In this document: positions 20,738 to 26,617 of the stretch, piece after piece | Position numbering within the stretch: the first letter of the stretch is position 1 | How the letters are laid out: each line of letters starts with the position of its first letter | Source: a virus | Strand: one strand, 5' to 3' | IMG/VR virus record: IMGVR_UViG_3300025889_000811 | Span: 1 to 26,617 of that record | Length of the DNA stretch: 26,617 bases | Notes under the pieces: model-generated | Database searches by the model: none | Told to the model about the DNA's origin: nothing | Seen by the model: only the letters and a program-made list of their open reading frames with translations | Program-made: the position numbers and the translations under genes

Positions 20738-21107
20738 AAAATTCAACTCGATTATATAATAATTTTATTTTACTCATTCTATTATACACCACCCCTACGC
20801 CATTCGTACAATGTAACACCCCACCATCAATATATATACCTACATGATGGGCTTTTGTTACCTTACCAAGTAATACAACACAATTATTTACAGGGTTTTC
20901 AATTTTTTTCCAAAACGGTTTAATTTTTTCTTTATTGATTGTTTCAATAACTTCTTTGCTGTTATCAATGGTTACATCATAATCAATTACATCTATATTT
21001 AATTCATTTTTATAATAATGTTTTAAAAATCCCCAACAATCAAACCCGTTTATATCTCTACCCCCAACAACAAAAGGAATCCCAATGTATCGGCAATAAT
21101 CACGCAT
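20712..21107 (-). CDS. NlpC/P60 peptidase, lambda gpK-like tail protein
   Basis: 131 residues. GFDCWGF (catalytic C24), AHHVGIYI (H87 or H88) and GGVLHC (H99 or nearby polar residue) form the Cys-His-polar triad of NlpC/P60 enzymes; CRYIGIPFVVGGRDINGFDC is the usual 'Y-x-x-x-P-(Y/F)-x-x-G-G' start. The enzyme cuts peptidoglycan stem peptides and sits in the tail tip for entry or assembly. It lies between the DUF1833 and hub genes as in many siphoviruses. It overlaps both neighbours (8 and 26 bases). Confidence 0.88.
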   Translation of the reverse strand: MRDYCRYIGIPFVVGGRDINGFDCWGFLKHYYKNELNIDVIDYDVTIDNSKEVIETINKEKIKPFWKKIENPVNNCVVLLGKVTKAHHVGIYIDGGVLHCTNGVGVVYNRMSKIKLLYNRVEFYECSNPNT

Positions 21108-21603
21108 TTATAATTAAACTTAAAAAATCTCGTGTGTAATTTACATTCAAAAACCGTTTATTTTGTAACGATACCATTTCCGCTATTCCTGATATTGTCT
21201 GATTGTTAATTGTCACGCTAGTTAATTCTAATTCTAATGGGGTAGATTTTGGTTCGGTTGTATCGTCACTTAAATAAACACGATATGTAACGATTATAGG
21301 GTTATTGTTAGTATCTTCAACGGCTGTGCCTAATAAATTTACAAGTTCAAGATTAACCGCATCAATTGTAATCCCTAACGTTTGATTTCCATTATCATCT
21401 TTGGATGGTTCAGTAATTTCAAAAGCGTATTTTTTAAATGTTACATTCCCTGCATTATTTTCAAGCCCAGCTGTTAAATCTTGAAAATCATTAACTATAT
21501 AATAAGGATTGGTAAATGTTGTATGCTTAATTTCTAACGTATCAAGTTTTACAGCACTACCGCTAGATGCGTAATACTCTTTTAAGTCATTACTAATTGT
21601 CAT
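21100..21603 (-). CDS. DUF1833 minor tail protein
   Basis: 167 residues. KLDTLEIKHTTFTNPYYIVN near the start, FKKYAFEITEPSKDDNGN, LGITIDAVNLELVNLL and the ending RFLNVNYTRDFLSLIINA fit DUF1833, a family of tail-tip proteins placed just before NlpC/P60 and J-like proteins. It is mostly beta. Its role in lambda-like tails corresponds to gpL-type initiator proteins, which is an inference from order. The ATG follows shortly after the fibre gene stops reading; no metal-binding Cys cluster is seen. Confidence 0.75.
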   Translation of the reverse strand: MTISNDLKEYYASSGSAVKLDTLEIKHTTFTNPYYIVNDFQDLTAGLENNAGNVTFKKYAFEITEPSKDDNGNQTLGITIDAVNLELVNLLGTAVEDTNNNPIIVTYRVYLSDDTTEPKSTPLELELTSVTINNQTISGIAEMVSLQNKRFLNVNYTRDFLSLIINA

Positions 21604-21604
21604 T

Positions 21605-22993
21605 TTATTTGTTTTTTAATGCGTCTAATTCTTTTTTTAATTCTTTTACCCCAGCTACTAAGAGAGGAATTATAGCATCATAAGTAAGAGCTAGGTATTC
21701 ATCCCCATCAATCTCAAAATTAGTTTTTTCAACTGCTTCTGGAAGAACTTGTTGAACATCTTGAGCAATTAAAAAAGATCTTCTTATTCCTTCATCATCA
21801 GCCTTATATTTACCGATTACGGATCTTAATTTATTAACTTTATCTAAAGCATTGGTAATAGGCTCTATAATATCCTTTGCTCTCTCATCCGACAATGACG
21901 ACCAACTTGTATTCCCTGCAAACAATTCTACTCCCCCAGTACTACCGCATCTCATTTGTAATCTTCCTGTAGATGTAATGTGACCAATTTTGAACCCATT
22001 ACTAGAATTACCAACTGAATCAACCCCCTCTATTAACACACCACTTGCATTTGATTCCATATATATTACAGAAGACGAGTTGCCTTGACCAATTTGGAAA
22101 TCGTACGAGCTGTTGACTGAGCTTGATCTGTTAATAAGTAATGATCCACCACCGTCAACATATACATTATCTTGAACATTTAATACGGTAACTGCTGTGG
22201 ATGACGTTCCACTGGATTTAATTCGAGCTACCGTTCCAGGATTACCAGAATTCAAGCTAGAATCATCAACATCAAGCCTATGACTAGGTGATGATAATCC
22301 GATACCAACCCTATTATTAGTAGAATCTACTTTTAATGTGGATGTGTCAAAAGTAACATCACCACTTACATTTAAACTACTCAATGTTCCAACACTAGTA
22401 ATATTAGGCTGTGATGCTGTCGATAATGTGCCCGATAATAACGTAGATGTAAGTGTGCCTGTGCTGGGATTATAATGGAAATCACCATCACTTTCTAAGC
22501 CTACACTTCCTGTAGCTGTTGCGTCTTCAATAAATGGTATTAAATTGTTTTCGTTTTCTGCTTCGTTGTCAACCACAGTGACATGTGTTGCGTTTGTAGC
22601 TGTTCCTGTGACATCCCCAGTAACATCACCAGTCAACGTTCCTGAGAATGTACCAGAAAACGTGCCACTGACATTTAAATTTTGAAAATCTGTTTGTAAA
22701 ATTGCCCATTTACCACCAGCTAAATCTGTAGCAAATGTTCCGCTTGTGTGAGCAACTAAACACACATATAATATACTACTTTCTGATACAACATCTTTCA
22801 CAGCGTAACTATACGCTGTCTGCCATGCCCCTAATGAATTATAGGCTTTTAACTCTGCTAAATATCCCGATACCGTCTTAACTGTTGAATTGTCTAAGGT
22901 TACAGTATCAGTTTCAGAGCCATTGACTATATCATCCCAACGCCCTAAATTTGTTGTTAATTTGTCAATCTGTGCTTGTGTTGGATTAGTCAT
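21605..22993 (-). CDS. Tail fibre with S74 intramolecular chaperone
   Basis: 462 residues. The N-terminal 110 residues contain WQTAYSYAVKDVVSESSILY and LVAHTSGTFATDLAGGKW, a carbohydrate-binding-like domain common in fibres. A Gly/Thr/Ser-rich repeat stretch (GTFSGTFSGTLTGDVTGDVT) and a beta-helical shaft follow. The last 97 residues (from SLSDERAKDI at 366) are a peptidase S74 chaperone: S368 in S-D-E-R-A-K is the expected cut site, and LTYDAIIPLLVAGVKELKKE is the terminal helix. The trimeric fibre folds with it and sheds it. The gene's place between tail-tip genes rather than after the hub is somewhat unusual. Confidence 0.85.
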   Translation of the reverse strand: MTNPTQAQIDKLTTNLGRWDDIVNGSETDTVTLDNSTVKTVSGYLAELKAYNSLGAWQTAYSYAVKDVVSESSILYVCLVAHTSGTFATDLAGGKWAILQTDFQNLNVSGTFSGTFSGTLTGDVTGDVTGTATNATHVTVVDNEAENENNLIPFIEDATATGSVGLESDGDFHYNPSTGTLTSTLLSGTLSTASQPNITSVGTLSSLNVSGDVTFDTSTLKVDSTNNRVGIGLSSPSHRLDVDDSSLNSGNPGTVARIKSSGTSSTAVTVLNVQDNVYVDGGGSLLINRSSSVNSSYDFQIGQGNSSSVIYMESNASGVLIEGVDSVGNSSNGFKIGHITSTGRLQMRCGSTGGVELFAGNTSWSSLSDERAKDIIEPITNALDKVNKLRSVIGKYKADDEGIRRSFLIAQDVQQVLPEAVEKTNFEIDGDEYLALTYDAIIPLLVAGVKELKKELDALKNK

Positions 22994-22999
22994 TTAATT

Positions 23000-23512
23000 T
23001 CAGCTCCCTGCGTAACCGCTACTAGCATACGTCTGGTTAATCGCAACATCTAACTTATCAATATAAGTAGATGTCACATCAAAGCCTCTTACACCGCCAA
23101 GCGATGCTATAAGCCCTTCAATAACTTCATTATAATCTAAGCCTATCGCCATTTCAACCGCTTCTATAGTTGCCTCAACGCGATATAAATTACCTGTCAT
23201 TATATATGCGGGGGTGCTAGTAAACCTGCACTCATGGGCTGTATTTGCTCCTACGCCAACAGCTATATCCATGTTAAAATAATTAAGCCCACAATCAAGT
23301 GTATCGTTATACCATGCCTGAAAATAACTTAAACTGCTTTGATCTAACAATAATTGAAAATTCAAATCAAGGGGAACAGACGTAAACCGTTTTCGGGCAA
23401 CTCTATAACCACTGTCCATATCGGTGTAGATAATCCGTTGCCTTTCTTGGTGACGATTTCCATTCACTAAACATTTCGGTAAAATCTCTTTTGGGTAATC
23501 TATACTAGCCAT
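23000..23512 (-). CDS. Minor (distal) tail protein
   Basis: 170 residues. It begins YPKEILPKCLVNG, has R-x-x-Y-T-D-M-D-S-G-Y-R-V-A-R-K-R-F-T-S and LSYFQAWYNDTLDCGLNYFN, then TPAYIMTGNLYRVEATIEAV. This is the pattern of small tail proteins encoded between tape measure and tip genes ('M-x-x-G-x-x-R-x-R-x-R-F...F-x-x-W-x-x-x-x-x-x-x-G...W/Y-F'). It probably forms the ring joining tube and tip. Family name uncertain; position is strong support. GGGAGTT precedes the ATG. Confidence 0.7.
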   Translation of the reverse strand: MASIDYPKEILPKCLVNGNRHQERQRIIYTDMDSGYRVARKRFTSVPLDLNFQLLLDQSSLSYFQAWYNDTLDCGLNYFNMDIAVGVGANTAHECRFTSTPAYIMTGNLYRVEATIEAVEMAIGLDYNEVIEGLIASLGGVRGFDVTSTYIDKLDVAINQTYASSGYAGS

Positions 23513-23515
23513 ATC

Positions 23516-25255
23516 TTAATAACTCCCATACGCCCTATTCACACCATAAGTATTACTTAACGCTTTATTGATTGTTCCAGTTCCAGCGTTGATTCCTTGT
23601 GCAATAGAATTTTCAACACTTTCAATAATAACTTTTAAATTCACGCCACCCATACCATCGCTTTGTTGTTCAACTTTTGCTGTTTGTCCTTCCAGATTAT
23701 ACACATTGACGTTTACTTTTGCACTTGATCCGCCACCAGATATATCACTGTTAGGTATTATTCTACCTGAACTATTACCCATCTGTAATATCTCTGCCCC
23801 ATTTTCACCCACTAAATAACTTCCGTTAGGGTATATCGATCCCCCTACAGCTCTTGGTGTATAACTTTGATTCGCTATTGCACTAGCCTGAACTGCCATT
23901 GCACTACCCGCAATCCCCGCAAAAAGTGACCCAACTATAGGTGATCCTACCGCTGTACCGTAAGCATATGCATTAGCTATTGCTTCGGGTGTTTTGATTG
24001 CAATATTGGCTATAGCTAACGCCTTATTTAACTCGAAAAACTCTTTGGAGTGTTGACTTGCTAGTTGAATCTGCTGTGCAAAATTTTCACCGGCTTGTTG
24101 TAACCCTGCATTATCAATCTTGCCTTTTTCGTCAATATAGCTTTTCTCAAAAGCTTCTCTTGATTTATTGTACCATTCATCTATTTTAAGCATTGCATAG
24201 GCTTTTTTTTCTTTGTTTTTGATTTCTTCATCGTCTAACTTACTTAGGTCTTTTTTTCGCTTTTCTTCTGCCTCAATAATTTTCTTGTTTATATCTTTTT
24301 GCTTTTTATCTTCATCCTCATCCCCAACAAAAAACCCACCGAACTTTGCCATCATGTCAAATGCTTTAGTTATCCATCCGCTAGATTCTCTAGCACTGTT
24401 TAACTTTTGAAGAAACACATCAAAATTAGTATTAATACCAGAAATTTTTTCCCCAACATCAAACATCGCACCCCCTAATGTCTCGGTTAAGCCTATAGAA
24501 GAATTAACATCATCAATGAACTGCTCTGTACCTAACAATAATCTAGAAAAGCCTCTACTCAATGTCATAGGCATATCTTGAGCCTTTTTATTAATTTCAT
24601 CGGTTTGACTAATTAAAGCATCAAACACATCTTTAGACGTTAGTTTCCCTTCTTTTTTAAGTTTAATTAATTCTTGTGTTGTTATTCCCATACCTCTAGC
24701 CATATGCTCAGCTATCGCTGGGATATTCTCTAAGACACTCTGAAATTCTTGCGCTTGGAACGTACCAGAGATTAACCCTTGAGAAAATTGCAACATAGCA
24801 CTATTCATTTGTGCTATATCTGTACCACTCATCATACCCAATTGTGTCATTGCTTTTGTTAATTCAAGCATTTCAACCGTAGTTGCTCCTACAGTATCCT
24901 TGGCAAAAAGCATCTTTTGAAATCCCCCTGCTGTGGTATCTATGCTCGCCCCTGTTAACTCACTAATCTTTTGTAGTTCTGAAAAAACTATTTTACTTTT
25001 CTCTGTATCGCCTATCATTGCATTTATTCGGTTTTGAAGAAGTTGAAAATTATCTGCAGTTTTCAATGCACGTCTACCAGTCTCCGCTAGAGCTATTGCC
25101 ATTATAGCTTTGCTTAACATTTTTGCTGAGCTTGTTACTGCATTAAACGATTTTTTAGTTTTTGACTCAAAGTTCTTAACGTCTTTATTAGCCTTGTTTA
25201 AACCTGTTGTATTAACACCAAGTCGATAGAATATACTCCCTAAATTCACAGTCAT
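23516..25255 (-). CDS. Tape measure protein
   Basis: 579 residues. The N-terminal half shows the tape-measure domain (TIGR02675-like): LTGASIDTTAGGFQKMLFAK, MSGTDIAQMNSAMLQFSQGL, SGTFQAQEFQSVLENIPAIA and LKKEGKLTSKDVFDALISQT. A charged helical stretch (KKQKDINKKIIEAEEKRKKD, about 310-345), then Ala/Gly-rich membrane-like segments (about 405-450) and a Gly/Ser tail follow. It sets tail length; at roughly 1.5 angstrom per residue it would suit a tail somewhat under 100 nm. The ATG shares an ATGA junction with the frameshifted chaperone and has AAGGAA upstream. Confidence 0.88.
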   Translation of the reverse strand: MTVNLGSIFYRLGVNTTGLNKANKDVKNFESKTKKSFNAVTSSAKMLSKAIMAIALAETGRRALKTADNFQLLQNRINAMIGDTEKSKIVFSELQKISELTGASIDTTAGGFQKMLFAKDTVGATTVEMLELTKAMTQLGMMSGTDIAQMNSAMLQFSQGLISGTFQAQEFQSVLENIPAIAEHMARGMGITTQELIKLKKEGKLTSKDVFDALISQTDEINKKAQDMPMTLSRGFSRLLLGTEQFIDDVNSSIGLTETLGGAMFDVGEKISGINTNFDVFLQKLNSARESSGWITKAFDMMAKFGGFFVGDEDEDKKQKDINKKIIEAEEKRKKDLSKLDDEEIKNKEKKAYAMLKIDEWYNKSREAFEKSYIDEKGKIDNAGLQQAGENFAQQIQLASQHSKEFFELNKALAIANIAIKTPEAIANAYAYGTAVGSPIVGSLFAGIAGSAMAVQASAIANQSYTPRAVGGSIYPNGSYLVGENGAEILQMGNSSGRIIPNSDISGGGSSAKVNVNVYNLEGQTAKVEQQSDGMGGVNLKVIIESVENSIAQGINAGTGTINKALSNTYGVNRAYGSY

Positions 25256-25832
25256 TTAAACTTATTCCTTGATTTTGCTTTTGCTTCCGCTTCTTTCATT
25301 GCACGATCTTGCATTTTTGCTTTTATATCAAAATAAGCGATCCATTCCATAATCTCATTATAAGGCATTTGTGTTTCTAATTCAAAAACAGTTTTACCCA
25401 ACTTTTCAGCTAGGCTAAAAAGATTATACCTTTCCGTTAATTCATATGTGTTAGTTTCTGGATTGAATTGTTCTAGTTTTTTTTTGCTTCATCAAAAGTA
25501 ATATCATGTAAAGCGGAAATCTCAGAAAATAAAATGTCAACATATCCACCCGATACACAATTTTTTAAAGTTTCTTTGTCTGTTTCATCGTATATTTTTT
25601 CGTTTGTATTCGGTACATAACAACTAAATATAATAGAATTAATTTGATATTCAATATAATCCACTTGATTAGTATCCTTATTTAACGATTTACTCGTCAA
25701 CATGTTTCGATCTGCTACACTTAACTGCTTTATTTCAATTTCAATATCTTGGATTTTAACTATTCGCGATCCAAAATCTTGAGCTAGTCCTAACGTTGCT
25801 TTTCTTATTTCATCTCTTGTGATTTTTGCCAT
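25252..25832 (-). CDS. Tail assembly chaperone, -1 frameshift product (G-T fusion)
   Basis: Shifting -1 at the slip site joins the 119-residue G part to a 74-residue T part (LEQFNPETNTYELTERYNLF ... LGKTVFELETQMPYNEIMEW ... SRNKFK). The T part has the classic 'L-G-K-T-V-x-E-L-x-x-x-M-P-x-x-E-(I/L)-x-x-W' pattern of gpT-like domains. Its TGA overlaps the tape measure ATG, as expected for lambda-like G/GT genes. The ratio of G to GT is set by slippage; GT recruits tail tube subunits around the tape measure. The T frame has no start of its own and is only 74 codons, so simple ORF calling misses it. Confidence 0.88.
25473..25832 (-). CDS. Tail assembly chaperone, unshifted G product
   Basis: 119 residues (MAKITRDEIRKATLGLAQDF, then SVADRNMLTSKSL), ending DEAKKN at a TAG directly after the slip sequence. 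Lambda gpG-like: helical, acidic C-terminus, encoded between major tail protein and tape measure. The ATG follows AAGAGAGGAG, a partial form of the shared leader's ribosome site. Confidence 0.85.
   Translation of the reverse strand: MAKITRDEIRKATLGLAQDFGSRIVKIQDIEIEIKQLSVADRNMLTSKSLNKDTNQVDYIEYQINSIIFSCYVPNTNEKIYDETDKETLKNCVSGGYVDILFSEISALHDITFDEAKKN
25476..25482 (-). promoter_or_regulatory. Programmed -1 ribosomal frameshift site, A AAA AAC
   Basis: In the G frame the codons are GCA AAA AAA AAC TAG. The heptamer A AAA AAC is among the most efficient bacterial -1 slip sites, and the UAG stop immediately follows. No strong downstream stem was found in the AT-rich sequence, so slippage may rest on the run of nine A and the stop. 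Confidence 0.88.
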
Positions 25833-25861
25833 TGCTCTTTTTTCTCCTCTCTTAATTTTTT

Positions 25862-26482
25862 TTAGTTTCTACTAAATGTTTTCCCTTCCTCATCATCACC
25901 CGATAAATCAAACGTTAAAGTGTCTTCAATCAACGCATTAACATCAAGGCTCTGATCTTTACCACTCAAAATAAACCACCCTCTATATACCTTGGTTGAT
26001 ACAGGGGCAAACTCTACTACTATAGGGTTTCCGCTATTTAATATAGTAACAAAATCACCACTCAAATCATCAAAACGGCTCACTGTAATGTTAACGTCTT
26101 TTATCCCTGTTTCTTTAGTTTCAAATCCTACATTGCTTTGATCTGTCGAAGTAAAAAGCTGGTTGGTTCTGTTCATTGTTGCCTCATACCCCCCTGCAAT
26201 TAATGCCGTGGGTAAATAATCCCCATCAACGGTAATACTTCCAGTTTTTGACGTTGAAAACGTAACTTTACCAAAAAGATAATCAATGCTTGATATATCG
26301 CTTGAGGATATTTCAACAGAATCCTCATAAAATGTAAATGTGCTTAACCTGTTCCACACTTGCTTAGAATCGGTATCAATTTGATAAGTATTTCCAGTGA
26401 CTACAGTCATAGACTCCCCAGTGAATGACGTACTAGTTCCCGATTTTCTAAATTTAGCTTGGTATCCTGCTGTTCCAGTCAT
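25862..26482 (-). CDS. Major tail (tube) protein
   Basis: 206 residues, strongly beta: GYQAKFRKSGTSTSFTGESM near the start, IDYLFGKVTFSTSKTGSITV, YEATMNRTNQLF, VNITVSRFDDLSGDFVTILN and FILSGKDQSLDVNALIEDTL. Such alternating-strand proteins of about 200 residues placed before the G/GT chaperone are tail tube subunits. A family domain is not named with certainty. The ribosome site is weak; its ATG lies five bases after the upstream stop, so it is likely coupled. Confidence 0.75.
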   Translation of the reverse strand: MTGTAGYQAKFRKSGTSTSFTGESMTVVTGNTYQIDTDSKQVWNRLSTFTFYEDSVEISSSDISSIDYLFGKVTFSTSKTGSITVDGDYLPTALIAGGYEATMNRTNQLFTSTDQSNVGFETKETGIKDVNITVSRFDDLSGDFVTILNSGNPIVVEFAPVSTKVYRGWFILSGKDQSLDVNALIEDTLTFDLSGDDEEGKTFSRN

Positions 26483-26487
26483 TTACG

Positions 26488-26617
26488 TTATGCGTCGTCT
26501 GCTGTTACAGCTCCGTTCCCCTGAAAACTAACACTAACCGATATCTTATCACTAACTGGGCTTGATATTGAAAAGTTTTCAACTAAAACAGGTACTTTAT
26601 ATCCGTTTCCTGCCACG
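26488..26617 (-). CDS. C-terminal end of an upstream tail protein (cut by window edge)
   Basis: The last 42 codons are present (VAGNGYKVPVLVENFSISS ... FQGNGAVTADDA). The series of beta strands with a final F-Q-G-N-G-A-V-T is like the ends of tail tube or tail-completion proteins. A second tube-like protein next to the major tail gene would be possible, but too little is visible. Confidence 0.55.
   Translation of the reverse strand, partial: VAGNGYKVPVLVENFSISSPVSDKISVSVSFQGNGAVTADDA

Overview
The window is a very AT-rich stretch of a tailed double-stranded DNA phage (or prophage-like) genome with siphovirus-type tail genes. Nearly everything is read from the minus strand, so the biological gene order runs from high to low coordinates. 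The host cannot be named from the sequence. A 3TM holin of the GTA type, an M15 peptidoglycan peptidase, a lambda-K-like NlpC/P60 tail peptidase and a phage protein with an export signal point to a low-GC Gram-negative bacterium. There is no integrase, tRNA or CRISPR array in the window.

Layout in transcription order: (1) 26617-17615, tail module: end of one tail-tube-like gene, major tail protein, tail assembly chaperone with a clear -1 frameshift (A AAA AAC slip site), tape measure, distal tail protein, a tail fibre with an S74 self-cleaving chaperone, a DUF1833 protein, an NlpC/P60 peptidase and a 1040-residue J-like hub with a C-terminal Fn3-like domain. (2) 17614-17135, a non-coding region with short inverted and direct ATTACAAG/CTTGTAAT repeats and a cluster of DnaA-box-like sequences including a perfect TTATCCACA (as TGTGGATAA). 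(3) 17134-2386, a long replication and accessory cluster: archaeo-eukaryotic primase, SNF2-like helicase, two conserved phage proteins, an OB-fold-like ssDNA-binding candidate, a UvrD-like helicase, a PD-(D/E)XK nuclease, a DNA adenine methyltransferase, two solenoid repeat proteins, an envelope-directed trio and many very small proteins. (4) 2385-1833, a second non-coding region that repeats the plan of the first. (5) 1832-1, lysis and packaging: endolysin, holin, small membrane protein, small terminase and the first 64 residues of the large terminase.

The most striking feature is the pair of related non-coding modules (about 2.0-2.3 kb and 17.2-17.5 kb). They lie in the same orientation and bracket the replication/accessory cluster. 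Each holds three CTTGTAAT units facing three ATTACAAG units across a conserved spacer of about 60 bases, plus a shared upstream block. One module carries the DnaA-box cluster and sits directly upstream of the primase gene, so it is a good replication-origin candidate. The pair could also be operators or recombination boundaries. Inside the bracketed cluster, seven genes share a long near-identical leader (ATATCAAAGAGA-AAGAGAGG type), which suggests a common early regulon. One small gene (5312-5500) appears to be read from the opposite strand from a divergent promoter region.

Several genes shorter than 60 codons were found by reading gaps by hand (29, 25, 46, 47, 49, 50 and 52 residues). Most overlap their neighbours by ATGA or TAATG junctions. 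Functional names rest on motifs and remembered family patterns; no database search was run.
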